Shown here piece after piece: positions 1 through 10,519 of a stretch of DNA of 64,000 nt. The translations under genes and the position numbers were made by a program. The notes under the pieces were generated by a model. The model searched no databases and had not been told where the DNA came from. It worked only from the letters and a program-made list of their open reading frames with translations. Within the stretch, counting starts at the first letter, position 1; each line of letters starts with the position of its first letter. This stretch comes from Cladophialophora immunda (taxonomy: Eukaryota > Ascomycota > Eurotiomycetes > Chaetothyriales > Herpotrichiellaceae), in the NCBI RefSeq assembly GCF_000835495.1, contig NW_015622543.1, forward strand, positions 1,410,239 to 1,474,238, in the 5' to 3' direction.

Positions 1-129
1 TGCATGAGCCTTGCTATGGCAACCTCGTTTGGCGGCCTCAAAGCAGACCGGATCAATGTCAAGTCATCTCTGACATCCTTGCTCGCTGCAGCTCACCAGA
101 AGCGCCGTTTAGGTTCTTGGGGGGTTTGA
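1..129 (+). CDS. Possible 3' end of a gene cut by the left edge
   Basis: Frame 1 is open from the first base to a TGA at 127-129, giving 42 codons with codon choice typical of the real genes here. The end reads ...HQKRRLGSWGV. It could be the C-terminal exon of a gene entering from the left, or a chance open stretch. I recognise no family. The ATG at 4-6 could also start a tiny ORF, so the gene status is uncertain. Confidence 0.28.
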   Translation, partial: CMSLAMATSFGGLKADRINVKSSLTSLLAAAHQKRRLGSWGV

Positions 130-2556
130 AGGTCTTTTCTGTGGGTTCTCCCTCCGGTCGGGGACTGGGGCGTTGAGCCAGCAGCTGGCTTTGTAGAAGC
201 CGTCATCCACAAAGTTTCTTCCCCTGGAGCTCCTTTTCCCTTGTCAGACTATGCCGTGTTACAGCGGTTGAATTGTTCAGACTTCAGAAGCTCACTGGCA
301 GCTAGTTAGACAAACGTTCACATGAATTACCCCGCCCAACACCGGCGAATAGGACGTGTAGAAGCTCTGCCAGCCCATTGGTGGGATCCCCCGGGCACTC
401 GTATATGCAGGTTGAAGACGCCATGCATTGTGAAAAGCACGAATGCCATGGCTATCAGTCCCAAGGCTCCAGATTTCTCTGCCACAAGACATAATCAAAA
501 AAGCGCGGCATCTTCGAGGACCTGTTTTTGGCTAGCACAATTAACTCCGCCAATAAAAGAGCGTTTGGTTTGACTTTAACCCTTTACGGAATAAGTTTGA
601 TTTCGTCTCATTGGCTACATTCCGTCCGTTGTATTCAGAGGACTGTTGTCGACAGTCTTCAAAACAGCGTTCACTTCACAAAGCAATCCTGTTTCGTTAG
701 TCATTGTTGACAAGATAAGACGTTCTATCCAGCGAAGAGATTGAGTCTCTACAGTGATGTCATCTTCCTGCATGCCGAGAAGCTCAAGAAGTCTCATCGC
801 CTCTCACCTCCCAAAGCGGTTAGCAGGTGAGAGGGATCGATATCAAGGAAACCTCACTCTTAACAAATATAGGTTTACTTATGTGACAGTACGTCCAGAT
901 GCGCTAGATTTAATGTATTACACGCTCTGGTTCATAGAAATGGACAGAGTAACCATTCGTATCCTAGTATTTTGGCGCACAGCGTGCGATATCTTCCAGA
1001 AGCCAAAAGCGCGAGATTTTGTAAACATAGTTTGTTTCTCTACAGGTAACGAATTCTCTCCATAGAAAGTCTGTAGATTCATTTTGAAGCTCCTGGAACG
1101 GAGTCGCTAGGAGTTCTCAAGTATAGTCCTGCGTTTCTGATCTTGAACCGGTTGTGCAATGAATCATGTTCATTGCGAGCGCTTGCTGTCTACCTGAATC
1201 GGCACATTCAAGAGTATTGAGGGCGCCACATTGGCTTGCCCGTTTACCGACCGAAGTTAAGCCTACACTATTCTAGATTAGCAGAAAAGCGCCTCTTATT
1301 GTTGCTAGTCGAAGACAGCCGAGCCATTAAAGGTGATGGATGGAGTAGGTTGTGCTTGTATAGGTATTGAAGGCCACATACCAACTGGACTTTAATGAAA
1401 ACCATGAATATATCTCAAATAGATGTCCAATCCTTATCTAGTCAACTCCGCTTGTAGTACAAGGATGATCGTACAGAAGACAGTGTTGGGTGTACTCAAC
1501 GGTTTTTGTGCGACTTGTAAAACACTATCCCAATATATCAACCGTGGAAAGGCGAGATTTTGTGGACTGTACGAGGTTTGTTCTAAGGGAATATGACTTG
1601 GATCTTGTATTTACGAGTATAAGAAGGTCCTCCAGCAGCCGCTGGAGCGTCGTAAATCTGGCGATCAACAACCAGGACGATCCAGCGTTAGTGGGAAAGA
1701 GAAGTCTTCACTAGCGGGTTTCAGGAGGCGCGAATTATCTCAATATAGAGCTTCTGTAGTGCAATTCCAAGAGATTTAACGCATTGCCGGGTTCAAGGAT
1801 GTTGCCGACGTGTTGGTAATTGGGTATTACGAAGGGAGTGACAGAAACCCAAGACGTAGTACCTGAGTAGGTACGGGGCGCCCTCGACCCGTCTGCGAAT
1901 CGCGTACAGTCAAACCCTTGACCAAAAGGATACGATGTCCCCAGCTGATCCCAAGGTCGTGTACAGGGGTGTTGGCTTTAGATCGCCATGCCTGTCATGC
2001 ACTGGAAGCTAAAATCGACGGCCTATAAAGGGTTTACCTTATCCCTTCGGAATCCTGAATCGCTTCCTGCACCTTTCCAGTGCTACTCCCGGCGCAGTTT
2101 CTTCCGCGTAATCTTCTGGGGCCGTGGCCAAGATTGCTGAAGGAAAGTGTCGTCTGGCAGTTTGTGAATATTGGATACAGAGTTGAGGTGTGGAAAGGTT
2201 TAAGCGAGCCATATATGCTGGCCTGAGCAGCTGAGCTTAAGCGAGAGCTATAGGGCGATGAGGGAGCGACCGATATCGGGCTCGATGGTCACAGAACCTC
2301 CAAGGGCAACTTCTCTTCTTTGATGTTCCACAATAATATGAACGATCCCGTGATGCTTCTTTCATGGAATGACTACTTATCCTTGGACAGCTCGAGTGTT
2401 TGCTGATACCTCGGGTGGCACAGCAACGCCCGCCATGCCGTTGGGAATCCATCTCCTTCCGACGACGCATTCTCCAGGTGGTGCTGACCCTCCTCAGCCG
2501 CACGGTGTCTCTATGCTCACATTCGTCTTCCAGGACTCCAATACCTTGCTCGAGCC
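130..2556. other. Gene-free stretch, 2.4 kb
   Basis: Only short, unrelated open frames occur on both strands. The part from about 850 to 1800 is somewhat AT-richer than the flanks, which may mean old decayed sequence, but I see no terminal repeats, no transposase motifs and no RNA gene. It includes the downstream region of the EthD gene. Confidence 0.5.
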
Positions 2557-3012
2557 TTATCCGAAACTCACAAACTCCTCCACCACCACAGCTCGCGTGC
2601 GTTCCCTCCAAAGAAACCTCTCCTCGTCCTCCATGACCATCTTCCTGTTCTCACCCTGCCCCAATGCCATCAACCACCTCATCTTTGCCGCTTCATCGGC
2701 GAAGCCGATCTCAGTCATGACGTCGAAGTCAATGTTCCCCGGATCTACTTCCATTTTCGCTCGATCTGTGCCGTTGCCCTTTGAATCGGACGGCAAAGTG
2801 GGTACCGGCGTACCGTTGGCATCGACGCTCGCCCTCACAAACACAAACGCCGGGTCATCCCGGTGGGTATATCGCCTCTTGTATACCAAGGGCTGGTTCT
2901 CCGGGCCGGCCAGCCGGTTGATCATGGGAATGTGCTTCGTCTCATAATACGTGATGAACTCTTGGGTGGACAGGTGGGGGAGCTTGACCAGGAACGCAAA
3001 GGTGGTATGCAT
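2557..3012 (-). CDS. EthD-domain protein
   Basis: Single-exon gene for 151 residues, starting at the ATG at 3012-3010. The N-terminus has the EthD pattern: a beta strand (FAFLVKLPHLS), then a helix start TQEFITYYETKHIPM with the usual Y..KH.P. Further on, residues around 48-62 (RRYTHRDDPAFVFVRAS) form a second strand, and the segment after about 95 (FDVMTEIGFADEAAKM) matches the conserved 'D.v.E..F.d..' half. EthD proteins are small dimeric ferredoxin-like-fold proteins found beside oxidative degradation or pigment genes; some are dehydratases or decarboxylases, many have no known reaction. No partner gene lies nearby. The C-terminal helix is rich in Glu and Arg. The family call is good; the substrate is unknown. 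Confidence 0.82.
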   Translation of the reverse strand: MHTTFAFLVKLPHLSTQEFITYYETKHIPMINRLAGPENQPLVYKRRYTHRDDPAFVFVRASVDANGTPVPTLPSDSKGNGTDRAKMEVDPGNIDFDVMTEIGFADEAAKMRWLMALGQGENRKMVMEDEERFLWRERTRAVVVEEFVSFG

Positions 3013-4051
3013 GACGACGTCTGCCTCGCCGTGCGTGTAGAAGGAAGTTGCTGGATGTTAAATGAGTTTGGAAACCGTACCTCGAAGGTATGTGGAGAGA
3101 ACTACAAACGTGGCTGTTGAAGTTGGAGTCTCGGGCCTGGGAAAGCTCAAGCTTGCCAGATATACCTGTACACCTTGGAGGGAGAGATCCTCCGATAGAC
3201 TTACTCCACGGACTGTTATATGCTTCCCTTCTTTCGTGGTAAGTGGTACGAAAAGGACACCTCTCTACAACTTCCACTCCGTCCGTTTTAGTCATCAAGA
3301 CACGACTTTGCAAGCGCTAAGGATCCTACTGGAACCTTATCCGTCTCGGCCTCCGAGATCAGGAGACTGTGGATTTGACGTTTCGACTGCTGCGGTCATG
3401 AAAACATGCGAAGAGACCCCTGGATCACTCAAGACGTACTTGTGCGAAACACTGGAATCTACAAGGACAAGTGTGAAGACAAGATGATAGAAGTGGGTCT
3501 GCGGGATGACGGAGATCTTTAGCCAGATCAGCCACGTGACAAAGGGACAAAACACCCTTTCAGTTCATCAAGAGGAGATCGTGAAGGACGTGCGGTAAAT
3601 CTGCGCGGAGTCCGTCACTTGAATGACGACAATGTGAGAATGTTTGAATATAAACACCTGGGTCGCTGTTGAAGTTAATGCTTAGATTCCATGAAAACTT
3701 TGAGCTCACGACGAAAGAAAAACATTAACGCGAGACCGGCTACAAGCACAACAAGATATTCTGCACAGACCAAAGAAACATATTTTGAAATATGAAGTGT
3801 TGGCATTGAAAGCTAACTCTAAGCTGCCAGGTCTTTTCCTCTGACTCTCTTCCCCCAGTGACCATCGGACTTGTTGCGATGATCCCGTAAACCTCATTGA
3901 TCAATCCACTCACAGGATGATGCCGAAAAAAACTCTATGCCATGCAAGAGGTATCATTTCCATATCCCATTGACACCGCCAACGCCGGTATGATTGACAC
4001 AAGAATTCAAGCCGCTCATGATCAAGTGCTTTTGGTCGTTTATGAAACCAT
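3013..4051. other. Intergenic, EthD promoter and Hsp70 3' side
   Basis: No gene is seen. An open frame on + (3062-3487) has no recognisable motif. A palindromic CACGTG core lies near 3533, about 520 bp upstream of the EthD start; this is a common bHLH-type site, but its use is unknown. Confidence 0.45.
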
Positions 4052-5366
4052 TTAGTCAACCTCCTCGACAGTTGGGCCGTCATCGCCGTGGCCAGCACCG
4101 CCAGCGCCAGGGAATCCGCCAGGGCCGCCGGGCATACCACCACCAGGCATTCCACCGGGCATGCCACCTTCACCACCAGCGCCGTAGAATTTCATCATGA
4201 TGGGGTTGGCAACACCCTCAAGCTCCTTCTGTTGAGACTCGTACTCTTCCTTGGTGGCGGTCTGGTTCTCGTCGAGCCACGAGATGATCTTGTCGATTTC
4301 GGACTTGAGCTTCTCCTTGTCGGATGCGTCGAGTTTCTCATCGACCTTGGAGTCGGCCAAGGTGTTCTTGAGAGAATAGGCGTACGACTCCAAGCCGTTC
4401 TTGGCGCTGATACGAGCAGACTCAGCCTCGTCTTCGGCCTTGTACTTCTCGGCCTCAGAAAGCATGCGCTCGATCTCTTCCTTGGACAGACGACCCTTGT
4501 CGTTGGTGATGACAATCTTGTTCGACTTGCCAGTGCCCTTCTCGACGGCAGAGACGTTCATGATTCCGTTGGCATCAAGATCGAATGTGACCTCGATCTG
4601 GGGAACACCACGGGGAGCAGGGGGAATACCGGAAAGTTCGAACTTGCCAAGCAGGTTGTTGTCCTTGGTGCGAGCACGCTCACCCTCGTAGACTTGAATA
4701 AGCACACCAGGCTGGTTGTCAGAGAAGGTGGAGAAGGTCTCGGACTTCTTGGTGGGGATGGTGGTGTTGCGCTTGATGAGAGGAGTCATGACACCACCAG
4801 CAGTCTCGATACCGAGGGACAGTGGCGCGACATCCAAGAGCAAGATCTCGTTGGTCGACTTGGACGAGGTGTCACCAGACAGGATAGCGGCTTGGACGGC
4901 AGCACCGTAGGCGACGGCCTCATCGGGGTTGATTGATTTGTTGGGCTCCTTGCCGTTGAAGAAGTCGGAAACAAGCTTCTGGATTCTGGGGATACGGGTG
5001 GAACCACCGACCAAGACGATTTCGTGAACGGAAGACTTGTCGATCTTGGCATCACGCAGGACACGCTCCACAGGCTCCATAGTAGATCGGAAGAGATCCT
5101 GGCAGAGCTCTTCGAAACGGGCTCGGGTGATCGAGGTGTAGAAGTCGATGCCTTCGTAGAGGGAATCGATTTCGATAGAGGTCTGTGCAGACGAGGACAG
5201 GGTGCGCTTGGCACGCTCACAGGCAGTTCGGAGACGACGCAGAGCCCGAGCATTGCTGCTCAAGTCTTTCCGATGCTTGCGTTTGAATTCGTTAACGAAG
5301 TGGTTGACAAGACGGTTGTCGAAGTCTTCACCACCCAAGTGAGTGTCGCCGGCAGTGGACTTGACT

Positions 5367-5398
<32 letters not shown>

Positions 5399-6013
5399 AA
5401 CATCGAAAGTACCACCACCAAGATCGAAGATGAGGACATTGCGCTCACCCTCAGCCTTCTTGTCGAGACCGTAGGCAATGGCGGCAGCAGTGGGTTCGTT
5501 GATGATACGGAGGACGTTGAGGCCTGCGATCAGACCAGCATCCTTGGTAGCTTGGCGCTGAGAGTCGTTGAAGTAGGCAGGGACAGTAATGACTGCGTTG
5601 TTGACTGTGCCACCGAGGTATGACTCCGCAGTCTCTCTCATCTTGGTCAAGACCATGGAGGAGATCTCTTCGGGTGTGAACTGCTTCTCTTCACCTTTGA
5701 ACTCCACCTGGATGACTGGCTTGCCACCCTTGTCAATGACCTTGAAGGGGAAGTGCTTCATGTCGGCTTGGACTTCGGCATCGCTGAATTTCCGACCAAT
5801 CAGTCGCTTGGCGTCAAAGACGGTGTTGTGAGGGTTCATCGCGACTTGGTTCTTTGCGGCATCACCAATCAGACGCTCTGTGTCGGTGAAAGCAACGAAC
5901 GAGGGAGTGGTTCGGTTGCCCTGGTCGTTGGCAATAATCTCGATGCGGTCATCTCGGAAGACGCCTACACACGAGTAGGTTGTACCTAGATCGATACCAA
6001 TGGCTGGTGCCAT
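4052..6013 (-). CDS. hsp70: Cytosolic Hsp70 chaperone (SSA type)
   Basis: Uninterrupted CDS for 653 residues, the normal length for cytosolic Hsp70. The start is the ATG at 6013-6011 ([19 protein letters not shown]); the frame is open further upstream, but this is where the family begins. Visible parts are the ATPase phosphate loop IDLGTTYS, the signature [13 protein letters not shown], the third signature [14 protein letters not shown], the interdomain linker with [17 protein letters not shown] near residue 390, the substrate-binding domain, a helical lid, a GGMP-type repeat segment and the terminal EEVD that binds TPR co-chaperones. The EEVD end and the lack of any leader or HDEL put it in the cytosol/nucleus. 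It folds new and stress-damaged proteins together with Hsp40 and Hsp110. The lack of introns suits a heat-inducible gene. I could not find a clean run of GAA/TTC heat-shock units in the first 400 bp upstream. Confidence 0.98.
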
Positions 6014-7154
6014 GATTACTGGAGGATGGAAGGAAAATGGGATGGGTGTGGTAAGGGAATAAGGTGTATTATGAAGAGTCTTTTGGAAAGACTGTTCGTT
6101 CCTGATAGAGGAGTTGTTTCTGAATGTGTGATCTGATGGTGAGAAAGAGGGCTGGCAGAGCCTGATCACAGAGATTTATGGGATTTCGTTGTTGTCAAAA
6201 TTTTGCCAAGGCGAGGGCGGGACGCAGGTGGTAGAAGCGTGAAGAAGTGCGTGGAACTATGGTGACTGTTCTAGCTGCAGGACTGGTTCCCACTGGAAGC
6301 TGCCGGCCTCTTCCAGCTGGCGCAGGCGGTACCTGGAAGTGGGCTGTGAAGCTACCTGAAGCATCGCTACGATTCACCGTGAACGCCCTGCTTGTTCGTC
6401 TCGCCCAGAGGGAGCTTTGGTTAGGTGCAGCTGTAGCCTGGCTTCTATTTTTTTTGGTGAGGGATGGAAGCTGTCCCGCAGTGAGGGCCTGGTTACGTCA
6501 TAAGCCATGCACCAATCACAGCCATTTTCGGCCAAATTCCATGAGACAAGGCTGAGGTGGGTTGCAAGGCGTGATTGGAGGGGCAACCAGGCGAAAACAA
6601 AAGAAAAAAGTCGCCTGATGCTTGCATCTTCGATACCCGTCAGGAATCTTTCACGATGCTTCCACTTACTGCGACACCTGGGTCAGCATGATGAAACGGC
6701 TGCATTGACGAACATCAGCCAATTCTTTCTCCTTCTGACGTGAACCATCGCCACAATGCGAGCTGCTTGTCATTCGCAGTGATCCACTGCCGCCGTGCAA
6801 CATCCCCACCATGGCATGAAAACAATCCCTCCCCGCCAAAAGTCGTACAGGGCAACAAAGCAGATGCAGGCCGGAAGACTGTGCTAGAACATGAGCACTG
6901 TGTGGAGGCGCCTCGCCTAACCTGTTCTCCCGTCCCGTCCCAGCCCTATGGCTTCCCATTCGTTCTTCCATTCCCGCGTCTCTCCCTCATTACCCTCTGT
7001 GGTAGCCGCCATGAATTGGAATTGAGGGTAAGGTTAAAAGATCAGCAATATTTTCTCACAATATCACGCGACGAAATCAAACGCTCTGGAGAATGCTACA
7101 GATACAGGCAACTTATCTCACCACAAGGCGAACGAAGCCATGGCTGACGTTTTA
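6014..7154. other. Hsp70 promoter region and spacer
   Basis: This is the 5' side of hsp70 (transcribed leftward). Several isolated GAA and TTC triplets occur at 6230-6320 but not in the regular five-base phase of a heat-shock element. The open frames at 6740-7147 (+) and 6666-6971 (-) show no known motifs, and I do not support a gene here. Confidence 0.4.
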
Positions 7155-7670
7155 CTAAACCCGGGAGCATCCATAATTGGTTGCAAAATCTTCAAGATCA
7201 AGGCAGCCAGTTCGTTCAAGGCGTCGACTTGATTCTCGATAAAGGGGAAACGAGATCTCTCTGGTCATGGTATTGTCGAGGATATCCCCCATATCCGAGC
7301 CATGGATCCCTCGGCACAAATTGAGCATGCCGATAATCAACCAGGAAATGTAATAGCCATTTCACCTGATCGAATGTGGTTTGCCTACTTGTACATGCCA
7401 CAGTAGTAATATCCGCACCATGCCGGTCATGATGGCAGCGATCAGAGCTGCAGTCGCCATATCTTGCTTCGTGGCAAATATGTCGAATCCAATAACGATT
7501 GCAATGATTCCAGGTGAAAGCACTCGAGAGGTTAGAATTTACGATTGGGTACCTATTACACAAACAGTGGATTGCTGAAAATTTCCCCTGTTCTTTGCAC
7601 CTAATAAGACATCTGCGCTGTAGCCTCGGAGCTCTGTTGCTTCATAACCAGCGTCAACTTGCGTAGCCAT
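7155..7670 (-). pseudogene. Candidate small membrane-protein gene with in-frame stop
   Basis: A coding-like path runs leftward. Exon 1 is 7670-7601, from ATG (MATQVDAGYEATELRGY...) to a GTGCAA donor in phase 1. Exon 2 starts at 7522, after CTCGAG and a CTAAC branch motif. It encodes two hydrophobic stretches (SPGIIAIVIGFDIFA and AALIAAIMTGMVRILLL). The same frame then meets TGA at 7364-7362 and continues open as a third hydrophobic stretch (YYISWLIIGMLNLC) and a polar tail to a TAG at 7157-7155. Either the stop is a real nonsense mutation, so this is a broken gene, or an unusual splice skips it. I know no family with this sequence. Codon use and three aligned hydrophobic segments suggest a real or former gene. 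Confidence 0.38.
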
Positions 7671-8034
7671 CTAAGTATCAGGCCTTGAGCAAGATGAGGT
7701 TTCTCGTTAACTCACCACTGCAGTAGCATTTGTAGGCCGGTTGCGAAATCAGCGGACAGGAAGGGATGCCACAGCTCTTGATGAAGTGACGCATATGTCG
7801 CCCAGCTTTGCCAGTGAGTTCTTTCACGTGACCATTTCAATCCAAAAAAGGTTAGCTGCCCTGCGTTGCTTGGCGTGCTGTCGCGCAGCGCGCAGCGCCT
7901 CAAACTCGCATGTTTGTCCACCCGCAATTGTCGCACTTTGCGCACTCAACACCAACTGCTCTTTCGGTTCCGACCCTGTTCCGTTATTACTTCGACATCC
8001 TTGAGCCCCTCCTCTCTTAACTCTGCACTACAAA
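7671..8034. promoter_or_regulatory. Promoter and leader of CHZ1
   Basis: Short spacer between the doubtful leftward gene and CHZ1. The last 40 bases before the CHZ1 ATG are pyrimidine-rich, with several CTCC/CTCT runs, as is usual for leaders of steadily expressed fungal genes. No TATA box is evident. Confidence 0.4.
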
Positions 8035-8600
8035 ATGTCGGCAAACGGCGAGACCGTCCCCAAGGACACAAGCGAAGTCACCGACACCGGTAAAGGCAAG
8101 GGCAAGGCGGTTGAGCAACCCGAGATGATGGAGGAGGATGATGTCGATGACGAGGATGAGGAAGAAGAGGAAGAGATAGAGGTAAGTCTACGACACTCAA
8201 ATTTGATTTTCTGGACCATTCTGACATGATTTTTGCCTCAGCAACTGGAAGCCGAAGCTGAAGAAGAAGGTACAATCTACCCCCTTTGCGAATAAACTCT
8301 CACACTACCACGCTTGTGATGGGATTCATGCATCGATTCCTTGTCATATTTCTATTCATCCATCCTTCGTTCGCCGCTTTCCGGAAAGGTGATTCAAACT
8401 GATTTCGTCACTCAGATGATGAGATGGAAGCAATTGAGCTGGAAAACATCGTCGAAACCCGAACCCGCCGCAAGCAGATCGATTGGGCCGAAGCCGAGCA
8501 GAAGTCCAAGGACGCCGGTGACGACTTGGATGATGATGATGACGACGACGATGACGACTTCGAAGAGCCCGAAGACGATGATGAGGAGATGAAAGGTTGA
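8035..8600 (+). CDS. CHZ1: Histone H2A.Z chaperone CHZ1
   Basis: Three exons, 8035-8181, 8242-8269 and 8416-8600, join in phase to 119 residues. The protein is almost wholly acidic and disordered. It has a poly-Asp/Glu tract around residues 32-50, then the CHZ motif VETRTRRKQIDWAEAEQKS, which follows the family pattern of an Arg-rich turn, an ID[FW] core and an Ala-rich helix, then a second long Asp run and an EEMKG end. CHZ1 holds H2A.Z-H2B dimers in the nucleus and hands them to the SWR1 remodeller; the CHZ motif and flanking acidic stretches make the contacts. The middle exon is only 28 bases, so gene predictors could easily miss it. The overlapping frames of the Asp repeats on the other strand are shadows. 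Confidence 0.9.
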
Positions 8601-10519
8601 GATCGCTGCGTTATGACGCATCTTTCGAGAAGAGCATTGGAATATGAACTGTTCACGGCTGCGTTGGCGGCCGCTGCGAGGGTCTTACTTCAGCTCTCAG
8701 GGAAAGAATCACCCTAGTATGTGATTTGAATGGCGATGCTGGGCGGTCGGTTGGGCGCATGTCCAAAATTGACCCCGGACCCTCGTCACCAGATTCATGT
8801 TTACCTCGTTCCATCCGTCAGTCAATTTGACACGGCACTGAAGGCATTTCTTCGGGAGGCAAAAGACATACAGGCGCCTAGGAGTCAAGAATAATCTGCC
8901 TCACGGCAGGCATGGAAAAGCAATCGGAACGGGTTCTTGCCCCTATGGCAAGCGATAGACCGTTGGGTGGGTGACTTGCTACCAGACAGACAGCTCCGCA
9001 GGATCTGCTTTCTCTCTCTACCAGAAATCCTTGTAGGGAAGAGCCCAAAAAAGAAAAATTCAAAGCCAGAAAGTTTCCTCCATTCAGACTGGAATCGATC
9101 CTTTCCCACACTATCTCACTGTTTCTGTTTTCTCCCCCAGACTATGTGATCCCCTGTCTATACCCCCATCGCGCAGTATATGATCCCTGTCGAACGCCAC
9201 CACTGACAAGGTCATATCCACTTCTGCGACCACAACCGCAGCTCCAATCATTCATACAGCCACAACAGCCTGGGTCGCCTTCGACGTATTGACACAGGAC
9301 GGTCGGACTCCTTCTTCAGACCGACTCTCGCCAGCGGGTGAATATTGTTCTTGGGCACCCTCTACTCCCTTTTGTGCCCTTGCTTCTTGGGAAATTCCCC
9401 AGAGTCCAGCACACCTGGCGATGTAATTCAACTATCAGTCCAACCATCTACCTATCGACCTATAGATTTCCTCTCTATTCAGTCCAGGCCACACGATTCT
9501 CCCTTTTCAATCTCTACCTCGATGCATTCTGGCTCACTCCAAAGGAAGTCCAAGAAAAAAAAAAAAAAGAGATGTTTTCTCGCGCTTTCCCCCCTCTCTC
9601 GAATCATTCTTTGCAGAAAACTCCATCGGAGTAACTACAGATTAGCAGGAAAGAGCTGGGAGACAAAAAGGAGGGTTGAAAACGGTCTGGGGTGGTTTCT
9701 TTCCGAATTGATTGTCGGGGGGTTTCTGCTCTCGGTCTTTTCGTCCCCGTGAAATATCTACCTCGACATTTGACATCCAACTTATATAGATATCGACAAC
9801 AGGCTGCGCGCTCGGCTCTGACTTTGGGATCAAAGGCCTCATTCTGGGTATCGGGCGATATCACATTCAAACAACGCATAAAAAATTTCCCACCTCCTTC
9901 GTCGTGCAATGTAGTTGCACACCCTTGCCCTCTGTATATCTTCCCCCCTCTACAGTGCACACCGAGGCGAAGCTAGGTTAGGCAAGGAAGCAAAGCAAAC
10001 CAGGATTAATGGACCGAGAAGAACATAGACAGGGGGCAATAAGGGGCAACAGACCGCAGGCTACCGGTTTTTTTTTTGGTTCTTTTTTTTGATTTTCGGA
10101 TGCCACAGATGTTTGTATTCTTCTGATACGAAGGATCACAGCAACGCATATGGTCCAGAGCCTCGTCGCTGGGAAGAGCATTGATCCCGAAGCTTGAGCT
10201 GAGCTGATGCTTCACGGCGGTCGCTGGACCTAGCGTAGTCTAGTCGTCTACTCCTCCTGTTTTTTTACAGCTCACAGGCTATGTGGTGGCGGTTGTGGAG
10301 GAGCAGGCCATTTGATCCAAGCGTTCGTTCGCGGGCCAGAGCACTCGCACGGCTCGCAGGGCCAGGCGCGAAACAACCAACAAGACAACTCCAGTCAGGA
10401 TCGATCGATCGCACTGTGCTGCTCACCTCGCTTCTCCTCCATAAGCTCCCTGGTCTTGATCCTTCTCCTTCTCCTCCGTCCAAAGGTTCCAACGCTTAGC
10501 TTACGACAATCTTGGTCCT
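8601..10519. other. Convergent spacer between CHZ1 and SUZ12 genes, 1.9 kb
   Basis: Both flanking genes end here, yet the spacer is long. From about 9100 to 9540 it is strongly pyrimidine-rich on the + strand, resembling a promoter and leader, but no coding frame with recognisable content follows. An unlisted non-coding RNA could start here. A run of 14 A lies at 9555-9568. Short T runs occur at 10070-10090. Confidence 0.4.
9555..9568. repeat. A14 homopolymer
   Basis: Fourteen consecutive A bases follow CAAG and precede GAGATG. This is a plain mononucleotide run, possibly of variable length between strains. Confidence 0.9.

Noticed and set aside
3062..3487. 141-codon + frame upstream of the EthD gene
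   Set aside because: No motif; lies in the EthD promoter region and overlaps other frames equally.
4088..5623. Long open frames on the + strand opposite hsp70 (282 and 199 codons)
   Set aside because: Strong codon bias of Hsp70 genes is known to open the antisense frame. The products read as low-complexity Gly/Leu/Asp/Val strings without domains.
6230..6320. Heat-shock elements upstream of hsp70
   Set aside because: GAA and TTC triplets are present but not as contiguous five-base units, so I do not claim a site.
8408..8656. Poly-Ser and poly-Val minus frames opposite CHZ1
   Set aside because: They are reverse readings of the Asp/Glu codon runs of CHZ1.
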